A DNA stretch of 64,000 nt, taken from assembly GCF_002272945.1 (NCBI RefSeq), contig NZ_NQMN01000002.1, positions 124,001 through 188,000 on the forward strand. Reading direction: 5' to 3'. This document shows, in pieces, positions 1 through 10,740 of the stretch; position 1 is the stretch's first letter, and each line of letters begins with the position of its first letter. The notes under the pieces were generated by a model. The model was not told where the DNA came from and made no database searches. It saw only the letters and a program-made list of their open reading frames with translations. A program made the position numbers and the translations under genes. This stretch comes from Mycoplasmopsis agassizii (GTDB lineage Bacteria; Bacillota_I; Bacilli_A; Mycoplasmatales; Metamycoplasmataceae).

Positions 1-1
1 T

Positions 2-1114
2 TTTGTCCCTTATTATGCACAAGAAAAGATCTTTGCTTATGATTGAAATGACCTAGATAAAACTAAATTAACTGACAAAGAAAAAGAGAATCTTGAGATC
101 GATTTTGATACAAGATTAGCTGAAAAAAATCAGGATAATTCACTAGGTAATGTTATGCAAATTACTAACTCTTTATTTAGTAATAATCAAATGATTGTTG
201 TGCACGATGAAATGAGAGATAACTATGCAATTGGTTCATCAAACTTTGTAGATCAAGAAGTAGAAAATTTTGATCCTGTACTTAGTTTAAAAGACAACAA
301 ATACCAAAAATATTTAGATCAATTTAGTAGTGATATTTCAAATGCAACAAATAATTCAACCTTTGCAGATGTTGCAAAATTACAAATGTTACCTGATAGT
401 GACATTGTCTTAAATAGTTTAATTAATCCTGATTTAAATGTCGGTGCATCAGTCATGTATAACGGTGATGCAATTGATGCTTTTTTTGCAAAAGATAATT
501 TTCAAAAATATAAAGATGAAGAAAATAATATTGACATAACTCCTGTAAGAATCAAAAAATTAAAAACAGAAATAGTTTTAATTGATGGTTTAATTTTGCC
601 TTCCTATTTAACTGAAAATGAAAAAAAGGATGTTTTAAAAACAACCCATGATAGTTTATATGATGGTTGATTTGTAGAAGATTATCAAACAATTCCTGAT
701 GAATTATATGGGACATATCAAAACAAAAATTCTAGCGAAACTTCGCAAATGTATGATGATGAAAATAGTACATTCACTAAAGAAGGATTTAAAAATTATG
801 ACTTTGTAAATTTTAATCCTGTTACAAATTTAGCTAATAATTTAATTCTTTATGGTGCTCCAGAAATACCTGAAGCAACGGAAGAGGGAATTGATTATTC
901 ATCAAATTATATGGCTTCATATTTAGAAGATTATTATTCTAATGGTGAAAATGCCAGTGAAGAAGAGAAAGCAACTTTTGCAAAATATCTCAACATAGTT
1001 TCGAATATAGGTAACATATCTTATGCAACAAAAGTTCCAACTTTTATAAATCCAATCAGTGATGTTTTAAGTGCAGCAGTAAAAATTTATTATGAAAATA
1101 AATTTAAAAACTAG
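2..1114 (+). CDS. Extracellular binding protein, probable PotD-like C-terminal part (5' end outside window)
   Basis: An open frame enters from the left edge and ends at TAG 1112-1114, with TGA read as Trp at 44 and 668. The visible 370 residues are soluble, acidic and rich in Asn, Asp and Tyr, as in mycoplasma surface proteins. The stretch VMYNGDAIDAFF and the later LIDGLILPSYLT resemble the part of spermidine/putrescine-binding proteins that lines the ligand cleft, so a PotD-like role in polyamine uptake is inferred. The rest of a pot operon would lie left of the window and cannot be seen. A generic surface lipoprotein is the alternative. A terminator is not obvious before the next gene. Confidence 0.5.
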
Positions 1115-1272
1115 ATTTTTTCAATCAATTTTATTTGTAATTTAACTCTTAATTTTTTAAAAATCACGAATATCTAAAAAAGGCTTTTTTTTGTAAAATT
1201 AAAGGCTTTTTTTGCATTTGTTTTATAATGACCACGAACAAAATTAAAACAAAAGAAGGATATCAAAAAGAT

Positions 1273-3987
1273 ATGAAAAAATCATTCAAAAAATCGTTCC
1301 TGATTCTTGCAGGGACAGTTTCTGTAAGCATTCTTACAACAGCAATTGCTTGTGCAGGACAACAAATATCAACTATAGAAAATAATAAAAAAACATTAAT
1401 TAAAATAGTTGATGAAATCAAATCAAAAACTTATGAAGCTAAAAACCAATACAAAAGTAAGGCAGAATTAATTACTGCTTTAACTGCTTCAAATGTTAAA
1501 TCTGATAAAGTAGCTTTTGATGCTTTACTTAAAACATCACCTCCATTTGGAGAATCTAAATTGCTAGATGTTTCAGTTTCTAGCGCTAATAAAGCTTCAG
1601 GTGCAACAACAGGTGTTGTAACTTTAACATTAACTTATGGAGAAGGCAATGACATCACCCAATCAAAAGTTGATATGAATGTTAATTTTACAACACCAGC
1701 AGAGGTTGTAAGAAAAACTAAAACACAAATAGCAAAAGAATGATATAGCCAAAAAGTTGGTACAACTTTAATCGCTCTATCATCTTTATCAACTAAAAAA
1801 GCAAGCGAAGTAACTAGTGCAGACTTTGCAAGTTTTTACACAATTCCAACTGAATTAACAGATACAACAGTTGACATTAAACTTTTAGATGAGCCAGCTA
1901 AAAGTGATTCAAACGGAACTTTAAGTATTAAAGTTACTTTGAAAGCAAGTGATGGCAAACTTTATAAAACAGATGGTACACTAGTTGAATCAACTGCAAC
2001 TGATGCTGGTAAAATAGTTAGCGTAAGTGGACTAAAAGCATCTGATCCAGTTGTTCAAAACGCAACTAAGTTTTATACAGAAAGCGTTAAAGATCATCTA
2101 TTAAAAGTTGAAAATAGTGCTGCTTTAGCAGGTTTAAAGCCTTCAAAAGTAAATGCAACAACTCATAAAACTGACTTAGAAAAACTATTTCCTTTATTAA
2201 AAGGAGATAGTTCAATTCCTGATGCAAGCGTTGAAGTTAGCATCGTAGAAGCTAATGATGAACAAAACTCTTTAAAAGTAAAAGTTACTCTTAAAGCAGA
2301 TGATAAATACTTTAGTGAAGCAGGAATTAAAGAAACTGACATTTCTAAAGCAGGTAAAGAAGTAACCATAACTGGTTTTTTAAACGAAGAAAAATTTGCT
2401 TTAGCTGCTTATAAAGCACTTAAAGTGGGGGACGATAGTTCTAAATTATTATTTGAATTTACAGGTACTGAAAATTCAGAAGAGATAAGCAAAAAAATGG
2501 CTTCTCAGGTTGTAGATAGCGATTTTGACACCTTAAATTCAGTCTTAAAAACTAATGGCTATCCTGAAAAAAATAGCCTTGATAAACTAAATGATCCATT
2601 AAAAAATGCAGGTTTCAAATTTGAAATTATCAAACATACACCAGCAAATAATAACATTAATTGAGATAACACTAGAGGTAGCTTACAAGTAGAATTATTA
2701 CTTTCAAGCACCAATAACGGTGTAACTAAGTATTGAAAATATGCAGATGTTAATCACGATGAAACCAATATTACAGTTACTGCTCAAGATTCTAAAGAAG
2801 GAGCAACAGGTCGTGAAGCTGCTATATCAGGCTTTGTAACTGGTCGTGCTTATTTAACACCAATATTATCAAGTTATAACTATAAAAATAGTTTTACTAG
2901 TGCTGATGAAGAAAATATTAAGAAGTTATCTAATGTATTTAATCCAATTTCAACAACCTCTACATCAGAAGCACAAACAACTAATCCATTAAAAGATTTA
3001 GTTGAATCACTTAATGCTTTAAAAGCATCTGGAACAGGCGATATCGATGTTAATTCAGTTGTTGGCTATCATTTAAGTCCAATTGCAGATGAAAATAAAT
3101 GAACTGTTAAGTCAGTTTATGATCAAGATAAAGTTGCTTCAGTTGAAGCAACCTTCAAAATCAAAAGTGACTTAAATGAAGTAACTGATGCAGAAATAGG
3201 AATTAAATCAACTAATGATTTTGCGGAGTACACTCCATATTTCATGACTGTAAAAGTTCCAAATAATGAAACTGATATTGTTAGTGCAGGTACTGACAAA
3301 AATGTCCATATAGGAATTGAAAACTTTGCTAACTATACAAACTGAAAAAGATTAATACAAAAAGTTGCCACTGTATTTAAAACTAGTGATGAAAAATTAG
3401 ATGAATTTTCAAATGCCCTTGGTTTAAAAATGGTGGAAGCAGCCTTAAAAAACCCTTCACTAACTGAAAAAACTACAACATTTTATATAAATCCATATCC
3501 TATGAGCCAATTACCTTCTGAAGTTACCGTAAGAACTGGTAATACAAAAGTCAATGGAATCGGTTCTAATCAAGAAACCTTATTATTGGGTGGATGGGCA
3601 GGTTATACATCAAATTCAAATAAAGTAAAAGAAAATGGAAAACCATGAACTAATGGTGGTAATGGTGTTTCAAGAAATTACTTTGAATACGATAATATCA
3701 AATGATATTTCTATGGATTATTTGAAGTAAGAGATCCTGGTCATGGTTTTGCTGCAAATGGAACCACTGCTGTAAGAATCAAGCGTTCATTATTTGATTC
3801 AGTTGTAAGACCTGTAGCAAACAATGGTCATACAGTTAGTGATGCACATAAATATAAAAATAATACTGCGATTGCAATTAGATTTTTATTAGAAGCAATT
3901 ATCACTAAAGATACCATGGTTAGAAATGCCACACCTTCTTCATCTTCTGGTAGTGCAAATACAGGAACTGCTTCAACTACTACTTAG
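1273..3987 (+). CDS. Large surface lipoprotein, beta-repeat (Lipoprotein_17-like) family
   Basis: The 904-residue protein begins MKKSFKKSFLILAG and has a signal peptide ending in a lipobox (TAIAC, Cys about residue 26), so it is lipid-anchored outside the cell. Start ATG 1273 is chosen because AGAAGGA lies 12 nt upstream; an in-frame ATG at 1228 would lack a signal-peptide start. Repeating units ending in phrases such as VTITGF and AAISGF, each following a KVTLKA-type strand, match the lipoprotein-associated domain typical of mycoplasma variable lipoproteins. It is related in style to the six-gene array at 45586-60472 but lacks their leader hairpin. The C-terminus is Ser/Thr-rich. TGA codons at 1741, 2662, 2734, 3100, 3343 and 3646 are read as Trp. 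Function beyond surface exposure is unknown. Confidence 0.85.
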
Positions 3988-4016
3988 AAACTAAAGACTT
4001 TTACTCAAAATTTTAA

Positions 4017-4044
4017 AACTACAGTAACATGCTGTGGTTTTTTA
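4017..4044 (+). terminator. Rho-independent terminator of the 1273-3987 lipoprotein gene
   Basis: AACTACAG pairs with CTGTGGTT (one G-U pair) around a 7-nt loop, followed by a run of T. It sits 30 nt after the TAG. Confidence 0.7.
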
Positions 4045-4067
4045 TTAATTTTGGGTAATCGATTTGT

Positions 4068-4204
4068 TATAATAATTAAGCCTAAATATATCTAATATTT
4101 AGGCGAGTGACTTCCATAATATTTCTCCTTAATTATCTTTCATACCGATTTTTAAGTATTATGGGTCGTACTTTCTTTCTGGCTTATGTAGCCTATTTTT
4201 TATG
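4068..4204 (+). ncRNA. Candidate small RNA, copy A of a tandem pair, with promoter
   Basis: A TATAAT box at 4068-4073 lies 6 nt before a hairpin formed by GCCTAAATA (4080-4088) and TATTTAGGC (4096-4104). A second long arm follows: CCATAATA near 4114 pairs with TATTATGG near 4156, extended by GAC/GTC and AGT/ACT with a bulge. The stretch CTTTCTTTCT leads into a small terminator hairpin, GGC TTATGTA GCC (4181-4193), and a T run. There is no ORF. The same order of elements recurs at 4319-4465 with different stem sequences. Size of the transcript would be about 120 nt. The family is not recognised. Confidence 0.6.
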
Positions 4205-4257
4205 TAAATTTTAAATTTTGTGACAAAAATGAATGTTTTTGTCCTTCAAATAATAAA

Positions 4258-4299
4258 ATAAAAGTCCTTTTAACTGAGTTAGAGGGGCTTTTTTTATAC
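4258..4299 (+). terminator. Strong terminator hairpin between the two small-RNA candidates
   Basis: AAAAGTCCTTT TAAC pairs with GTTA GAGGGGCTTTT (several G-U pairs) around TGA, followed by T7. It could be a second, distal terminator for copy A. Confidence 0.6.
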
Positions 4300-4318
4300 C
4301 TACAATTTTGATTTTTAG

Positions 4319-4466
4319 TATAATAGTGAAGCCTAAATACGTGAAACATTTAGGCAACGATATAACAATATTTGTTATTAATCTTCGTTTTTTGGATTAA
4401 TGACATAATATGTCGTCCTTTCTTTTTTGACAAAATCAGGTTTTAAATAGCCTGATTTTTTTATTT
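4319..4466 (+). ncRNA. Candidate small RNA, copy B of a tandem pair, with promoter
   Basis: TATAAT at 4319-4324 is again 6 nt before GCCTAAAT (4331), which pairs with ATTTAGGC (4348-4355). Then comes a long arm: CGATAT/ATGTCG at its base and TGTTATTAATC/GATTAATGACA at its tip, around a T-rich loop. GTCGTCCTTTCTTTTTT matches GTCGTACTTTCTTTCT of copy A. A terminator, AATCAGG/CCTGATT with T7, ends the unit near 4465. The stems differ from copy A but keep pairing. It is a noncoding RNA candidate of about 130 nt; family unknown. Confidence 0.6.
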
Positions 4467-4890
4467 TGAAAACAATTATGTCTGTTTTTAACGTTAGTTT
4501 CAAGTTGATGATTTTACAAATTTAGTCTGCAAATATTCTACTTGTAGGGATGGTTTTTTTAGTTTTTTTATGCTGACAATTAAGCAGATTTGGATTTTGA
4601 AATTAGATCTTTTTGGTTAATTTTGTAGTGTTTATTGGCTAGTTAAAATTTACTGTCTTTATTTTTAGTCGAATTTATGATGCAAACTAATGATCACATT
4701 TAATCAAATTCAAGTACTTTTATGACATATTAACTTAAAAATTAAATGTAACCACACATAAAAGACAAAAAAATCTAAATATATTTTCAGAATAACAACC
4801 AATATTTTTGCTTGTTAGTATTTTTAAAATCTATTTACTCAAAAACTAAGCAGTTTTAGTCTTAAAAGACTTAAAAACTGCAATTTTTTC
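4467..4890 (+). other. Noncoding stretch ending in a strong terminator-like hairpin
   Basis: No ORF is present here. At 4850-4881, GCAGTTTTAGTCTT pairs with AAGACTTAAAAACTGC (small bulges), followed by AATTTTTTC. A terminator this strong just upstream of the DHH gene implies that something is transcribed into it. It might be read-through from the small-RNA genes or an unrecognised transcript. Confidence 0.45.
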
Positions 4891-4941
4891 ATGTTTTAAA
4901 TTAGTTTCACTAAATAGGCTTGTTTGCAATATCATATAAAC

Positions 4942-5931
4942 ATGAATCAAAACAACCCAACCAGAATTATTGGATCAATTCAAGAAATTGATCAAGTTAT
5001 TAAAAATTATGAAGAAATTGCAATCTTTCATCACATTCGCCCTGATGGCGATTGTTTAGGATCTCAAGCAGGACTTGCTGAACTATTAAAGTTAAATTAT
5101 CCTAATAAAAAAATTTATATTATTGGTAACGCTTACGATGCTTATCCATGAATGGAATGAAAATTTAATGATATTAGTGAAATCAAAGATCCTAAAAAAG
5201 CATTAGCAATTACTGTCGATGTTTCTCAAAGAGAAAGAATTGAACTAGGCGAATATTTTACAAGTGATTACTTTCATGTAATTGCTAGAATTGATCATCA
5301 TGAAGTAAATCATGATGAAAAATTTATTGCTTCATATATCGATCCTGATGCAGCAGCTGCAGGTGAGCAGATTGCTTTAATCGCAAAAACATTGAATTGA
5401 AAAATCAATGCTAAAGCTGCTAAATATTTATATTTATCAATCACAACTGATTCAAATCGTTATGCCTATTCAGGTAATCGCTTTGAAACTTTAGAACTAG
5501 GTGCTTGACTACTTAGACAAGATTTTAATGTCAAAGAACTTTATGATAACCTAGCTAAAAAAACCTTAAAAAGTTCAAGACTATCAGGTTACATTTTAGA
5601 AAATGCAGTTACCTTAGACAAAATTATTTATTTTGAACTTAACCAAGAAACTTTAAAAAAATATGAAATAACTTCAGACATTGCAATTCGCTTTACAAAC
5701 ACAGTTGCTAATATCGATGATTATGAAGTCTGATTTTCACTAGTTCAAAATGAAGATTTAAAAACCTGAAAACTAGAAATGCGTTCAAAAAATGTTGCTA
5801 CTCATGAAATTGCCAAACATTTTAAAGGTGGAGGACATAAAAACGCTTCAGGCGCAACTTTAGATGACATTGAAAATCAAAAGCCAGAATTAATTAAATT
5901 ATTGCAAGAAGAAATAAAAAAACAAGGATAA
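4942..5931 (+). CDS. DHH/DHHA1 family phosphoesterase (NrnA/MgpA-like)
   Basis: The 329-residue protein has the DHH layout: HHIRPDGDCLG near residue 36, VDVSQRER near 92, RIDHHEVNHD near 114, and a C-terminal DHHA1 glycine motif GGGHKNASGA near 296. The Asp and His residues bind the catalytic metals. In Firmicutes such proteins degrade short oligonucleotides (nanoRNA) and dephosphorylate pAp or cyclic dinucleotide products; which substrate applies here is not shown by sequence. ATG 4942 was preferred over the in-frame TTG at 4924; neither has a clear ribosome-binding site. It converges on rpsD with 16 nt between stop codons. Confidence 0.85.
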
Positions 5932-5947
5932 TTCCTTGTTTTTCTTT

Positions 5948-6547
5948 TTATTTTGAGTAGTACTCAACGATTAATGAATCGTTGATTTCTTTTAAGAACT
6001 CTTTACGGTCAGGAAGTCTTGTAAAAGTTGAACTATTACCTTTTGTTTCCATTCAAGATGCTGCACTTCTAACTTCTAGTGAGCGTTTAACTTGTTCAGA
6101 TTTGAATAATCCATCTTTAACGCTAATTGTTGAACCAACTTCAACAATTACTGAAGGGATATCAACTTTTTTACCGTTTAATAAGATGTGACCGTGGTTT
6201 ACAAATTGTCTTGCTTGTCTTCTTGTTTCAGCAAAACCTGCACGATAAACTAAGTTATCTAAACGTTGTTCTAGGTATTGTAAAAAGTTTGTACCTGTAA
6301 CACCTTTACGTTTTGAAGCTTTTTCAAAACTTCTTGCGAATTGTTTTTCATTAATTCCGTATAAGAAACGAACTTTTTGTTTTTCATATAAGTGTTTCCC
6401 ATAATCTGATAGTTTTACACGTTTGTTTCCGTGTTGCCCTGGGGCATATTGGCGTTTTTTACCTTTAGAAAATTCTTTACCAGTTTCTAAGATAGAAAAA
6501 CCATAACGACGTGCTCGTTTAAAAACTGAGCCTCTAATTCTTGACAT
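5948..6547 (-). CDS. rpsD: 30S ribosomal protein S4
   Basis: This 199-residue protein is one of the primary 16S rRNA-binding proteins and nucleates 30S assembly. The start [16 protein letters not shown] and the central S4 RNA-binding domain ([32 protein letters not shown]) are typical. A TGA at the WMETK position must be read as Trp; the true end is TAA at 5948-5950 after [14 protein letters not shown] lies about 6 nt before ATG. Length matches bacterial S4. Next to the EzrA-like gene, as in Bacillus subtilis. Confidence 0.97.
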
Positions 6548-6715
6548 TTTTTACCTCTTTAAGTGTATGTTTTGATTTCAAAGAAAAATAAGTATCTAAC
6601 TGCTCTTAAAAATTTAATGTTTTCGCTTGTCAGCTTACAAGTTACACGCAAATCAAGGGAATTTTTTAAGGTCGACAGTTAAACCTTACTGCTGCTTTGT
6701 CTTTTTATTTTAGCA
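6548..6715 (-). promoter_or_regulatory. rpsD promoter and structured 5' leader (possible S4 autoregulatory leader)
   Basis: On the minus strand a TAAAAT box (6707-6712) precedes a leader of about 150 nt. The leader holds several inverted repeats, for example AAGGT/ACCTT and CTTGT/ACAAG. In Firmicutes rpsD is repressed by S4 binding to its own leader; the long structured leader fits, but the specific pseudoknot was not established here. Confidence 0.4.
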
Positions 6716-6809
6716 AAAAAATTCAAAACCTTGACTATTTATTTTTTAAGGTTTTTTAGGCTCAAAATAGTTTTTTTGAATATTTAAGCCTGCTTTAAAA
6801 TTATAGACT

Positions 6810-6823
6810 TATAATAACTAAAT
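6810..6823 (+). promoter_or_regulatory. -10 box giving an almost leaderless mRNA for the EzrA-like gene
   Basis: TATAAT occupies 6810-6815 and the ATG begins at 6824, so transcription should start within one or two bases of the start codon. No Shine-Dalgarno sequence is present. Confidence 0.55.
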
Positions 6824-8581
6824 ATGCACTGATGACACATTTTAATTATCGTTTCTTGTATTGCCTTTATGCTTGCTTTGCTAGCAACAATTTATTTTGT
6901 TTCAGCAACCCTTTACTTCAAGTCAAGACGAAAAAAACAAACTAAAAATACTTACATCATCATAGATGTCGAGGATAAATATAATACAATGCAATATCTT
7001 TTAAATTCTGATAAGGAAAACACCGAATTTTTAGAAGTTGGTGAAAACCTTGAAGAAATCTACGATAAATATTATGAAAACTTAAAAGAATATGAACACT
7101 TTTTAGGTAAAACAATTAATAATTTTGACTCAAAATGAGAACTATATAATCCTAAGAAACTGATTAAAAATTACCTCGAAAATATTTCGTTCAATAGCAA
7201 AATTTTGTCATCAAAAATTGAATGACAAAAGATCGTTGATACAATTAATGATCGAAAAGAAAGTTTTGATAAGATGAACTTAATTGTTGATAATAATTTG
7301 ACTGCTTTTGAAAGATTTTTAAATGAAAATCAGTTTCGTTTAGTTTATACAAAAGACTTCTTATCAGAGACTCATGAAGCATTAGTTGAAGAGCATAAAA
7401 AAATAGTTAATGCTGGAGTTAACCAAAAAGATTCATCTAAAAAATTAAATAAATTAAATGATGAAACTAAAAAATGAGACAGACTTTTAAAGAAAATTTT
7501 ATTCTACGAATACTTTGCCAGCGATGCTGAATGAGGTAAGTGTCGCATGTTTTTAAGTGACTTAGAAAATAAATTATTGTTTGCTCAAAAACAAAATATT
7601 CCTAAGTTTAAATTAGACAATGCCATTAATGATATTAATGAACTTTTTACTGAAATAAAAGAAAGTTTAGATGATTCAAATTTTGATGAAATTGATGAAA
7701 AGATAAACCAGATTTTAAATATTTATGATCGTGCTTTAGACTTTTTCAATCGTTCATCTCAGCAACTTATTTTTATTCATGGTTATGCAGAACAGATTGT
7801 TGAAAAATATAAAGAGCTAACTAAATTTTCAAAAACATTAGAAAAGAAAATAAATCTTTTAGTAAATGATCTTGCTTATGAAGATGAAAATTATTCACTC
7901 GAAATTAAGGTCATTGCTGATGATATGAAAAAGGTAAAAGACATAATTGAAAATATTAAATTGATGAAAGCAATTGAAGAATTAAATAAAAATTTAATTT
8001 CTTCAAGTGATGAAGATATTGAGCAAAGTGAAACACCTGCAATTAGTTTATTAATGAATAATTTTTTTCAATTACAAGAAGCAATTAAATCAATTCATTC
8101 AATTTCAAAAAGAGCAAATGCATTAAATTATAATGTCAATTTTGCTATTTATAATCGTAGCAATATTTATTGTAGATTCAAACATTATTACGAAATTTTC
8201 GATTGAATCGTTGCTTTAGCAAATAAAATAAATTTTAAAATTAGTGAAGATGTTCAAAAAAATATTTTAAAAATAAGTACATGAACTGCCAAGATTATTC
8301 AAGAATATGAAATGAATAATAACAAGATAAATAATTCAATTTATGTTGACATAGAAAACTATTTAAAATCAACTACAAAGTTCTTTCAACAGTTTTGAAA
8401 ACAAATAGAATCTTACAACATGTATAATGTTTTGAACTATAATTTTGCTTCATACAGACTAAAAAATAAAGAATTAGATTTAGCATATTTAGAAATAAAA
8501 GAAGCAGTCAAAAAAAATAATTATGTGATGGCTTGTTTACTTTTATTAACTGCTTTAAAGAAAATTAGAAAGGTGAGTTAA
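6824..8581 (+). CDS. EzrA-like membrane-anchored coiled-coil protein (cell division regulator)
   Basis: The 585-residue protein starts with one hydrophobic helix (about residues 5-27, ILIIVSCIAFMLALLATIYF) followed by SRRKK and then long Glu/Lys/Asn-rich coiled coils to the end. This architecture and length fit EzrA, which regulates FtsZ ring assembly from the inner face of the membrane. Synteny supports it: B. subtilis also carries rpsD, ezrA and thiI close together. In-frame TGA codons (for example 7137, 7221, 8204) are Trp. The stop overlaps the thiI start (TAATG), so the two are cotranscribed. Sequence identity to EzrA is low by eye, so the name is an inference. Confidence 0.65.
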
Positions 8582-9717
8582 TGTATAACGAGATTTTAAT
8601 TAGATATGGAGAATTAGTTTTAAAAGGTGACAATAGAAAATTATTTACAAGACAACTTAAAGATAATATTGAGGCAATATTAAAAACTGAAGTAGATGCA
8701 CAATATGACAGAATGTTTGTAAATTATGCTGAAACATACTTAAATAAATTAATTCATATTCCAGGAATTAGTACAATTTCTCCTGTCTTAAAAGTTGAAA
8801 AAAATTTAGATGAAGTCAAAGCAATTTTAGAAAAAATAATTGATCCTAATTACAAAACTTTCAAAGTAAGTGCAAGACGTAATGACAAAACTTTTGAATT
8901 TAGTAGCGATGAAATTAATCGCAATTTAGGAAGTTATATAATTCAAAATTTTAATTTAAAAGTTGACTTACATAATCCTGATTTAAACTTAATTATTGAA
9001 GTTAGAAAAGATGGAATTTATATTATTGACAAAATAATTAATGGCTTATCAGGTCTACCTGTTTCAGTTTCTGGAAAAGTTATTCACCTTTTATCAGGTG
9101 GTTTTGATTCACCCGTTGCAGCAATTGATTTAATGAAAAGGGGTGTTAAAGTTATTTTTTTAGCTTTCATAACTCCACCACATACTGATGAAAATACTGT
9201 TGCAAAATTACGTGACTTAATGAAGGTTTTTACTAAGTATCAAGGGCGTAGTAAAATCTATATTACAGAGTACACCGACTTAATGAATTACATTGGTTTA
9301 ATTAGTGATCAAAGTTATAAAATTACTTTAATGAGAAGATCATTTATGCGCCTTGCAAACAAGTTAGCAAGAAATGAAAAAGCACTTGCTATTTCAACTG
9401 GTGAAAATTTAGCACAGGTTGCTTCACAAACTTTAGAGTCATTAAATACAATCGCTAGCGAAAGTAATTTAGAAATTATTAGACCCTTAATAACTGAAAA
9501 CAAAAACGATATTATTAACCGTTCTAAGAAATATTTAACTCATGATATTTCTATAAAACAGTGCAGTGAATCTTGTGAATTATTTGCTCCAAAACAACCA
9601 GTAATTAGACCAAGTATTACAAGAGCAAAACAACTTGAAGATGAATTAAACGAAATAAATGAGTTTGAAAAAAAAGTTGTTTCTTCTTTTAAGGCAGAGT
9701 TTTTTGAAGTAGAATAA
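8581..9717 (+). CDS. thiI: tRNA 4-thiouridine synthase ThiI
   Basis: This 378-residue enzyme adenylates U8 of tRNA and transfers sulfur delivered by a cysteine desulfurase. The N-terminal ferredoxin-like and THUMP regions (IRYGELVLKGDNRK, RNDKTFEF) are followed by the PP-loop LLSGGFDSPVAA near residue 171, which binds ATP. ISTGENLAQVASQTLESL is the usual conserved block near residue 278. The C-terminus ends soon after ELFAPKQPV, so the rhodanese domain found in the E. coli enzyme is absent, as in Firmicutes. Translationally coupled to the upstream gene. Confidence 0.93.
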   Translation: MYNEILIRYGELVLKGDNRKLFTRQLKDNIEAILKTEVDAQYDRMFVNYAETYLNKLIHIPGISTISPVLKVEKNLDEVKAILEKIIDPNYKTFKVSARRNDKTFEFSSDEINRNLGSYIIQNFNLKVDLHNPDLNLIIEVRKDGIYIIDKIINGLSGLPVSVSGKVIHLLSGGFDSPVAAIDLMKRGVKVIFLAFITPPHTDENTVAKLRDLMKVFTKYQGRSKIYITEYTDLMNYIGLISDQSYKITLMRRSFMRLANKLARNEKALAISTGENLAQVASQTLESLNTIASESNLEIIRPLITENKNDIINRSKKYLTHDISIKQCSESCELFAPKQPVIRPSITRAKQLEDELNEINEFEKKVVSSFKAEFFEVE

Positions 9718-9734
9718 ATATAAAAGAACGCAAT

Positions 9735-10715
9735 ATGAAAACGAGATATAAAATTAATAATTTTTTTAACCTCATTCTTTTTAAATACAACTTCAAAGGG
9801 TTTGTAGTAAAAGGTAGAACAATATTTGTTTTAAAAGATCAAGAATTTAAAATTCTTGATTTATTTACTCTTGTTTTTGGGCTTTTCATGTTGATTGAGA
9901 TGATGACAATCAACTTAATAAAGAGCCCCACATGAGATGTTAATTCAAATGCTTTATATGTCTTCGTAGGTCATGGTTATGGCTTTTTATACTTTACTAC
10001 TCAGACAAATTTAATAGCCGCTACAGCCGTTTTAGTTATTACTTTTATTAAAACTAACTGAGCAAAAAACTTTATTTTTTCAGCAGCAGCTTTAATCACA
10101 ATCACTTTCACAATTTATTGAGCATTGATTTCTTACACAGTTGAGTGAACAAATGCACAAGATAATTTTCATTCAATTATGAGTCATGGATTATTTCCAA
10201 TTGTCACAGTTGCAATTTTCTTTTTAAACCGTAAAGATTTAATCATCAAAAGAAGAACTCGATTAATAATTTCAATTTACATTATTCTTTACTACATTTC
10301 AATCACTATCTTGTTTTTACTTTCTTATGAATCGGATGTTCTGATCAACAACATTTTGGAAAATCAAAATGCTGCTGATATTGCAGATTATACGACTTAT
10401 GTTTTAATCTATCACTTTGCAGATCCTTATAATCCGTTTTCATTAGATTTAACTGAAGTTACAACAGTTAATATTTTCTTAAGAATTTTTATGCAACTAG
10501 TTATCTTAGCTTTGTTAAATTTAATTTCATGAAGCTACATTTATGTAGCAATGGTTCTTTTAAAAATCAAGTTCTACGAAATTTTCTGTTTTTCATTTGA
10601 AAAAAAATGATATAGAAAAATTCGCTTAAATAAAAAGTCTGAATCAGTAATTAAAGACAAGTTTTTTTCTTGAGGAAAAATTCATAAAAATATTGATACA
10701 TATGAAAATAAATAA
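9735..10715 (+). CDS. Multi-pass membrane protein (DUF1600/Pr6Pr-like)
   Basis: The 326-residue protein has about six hydrophobic helices separated by short loops, for example FTLVFGLFMLIEMMTI, FIFSAAALITITFTIYW and LIISIYIILYYISITILFLL. Motifs such as FYFTTQTNLIA-like (YFTTQTNLIAATAVL) and HSIMSHGLFPIV resemble the Pr6Pr/DUF1600 membrane family found in mollicutes. No transport or enzymatic residues are evident, so the function is unknown. It starts 17 nt after thiI and probably shares its transcript; dnaE follows from its own promoter. Basic residues at the C-terminus suggest a cytoplasmic tail. Confidence 0.7.
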
Positions 10716-10728
10716 TTCATTTACACTT

Positions 10729-10740
10729 TATAATTAAGAA
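10729..10740 (+). promoter_or_regulatory. dnaE -10 box, leaderless start
   Basis: TATAAT lies at 10729-10734, exactly 6 nt before the dnaE ATG at 10741. This spacing puts transcription start at or beside the A of ATG. Confidence 0.6.

Noticed and set aside
1228-1272. Upstream ATG 1228 as the start of the first lipoprotein
   Set aside because: It would place a polar stretch before the signal peptide; the SD AGAAGGA fits ATG 1273 instead.
4068-4466. Riboswitch or T-box interpretation of the 4080 and 4331 elements
   Set aside because: No gene follows closely, each unit has its own terminator, and no T-box or known riboswitch core was seen.
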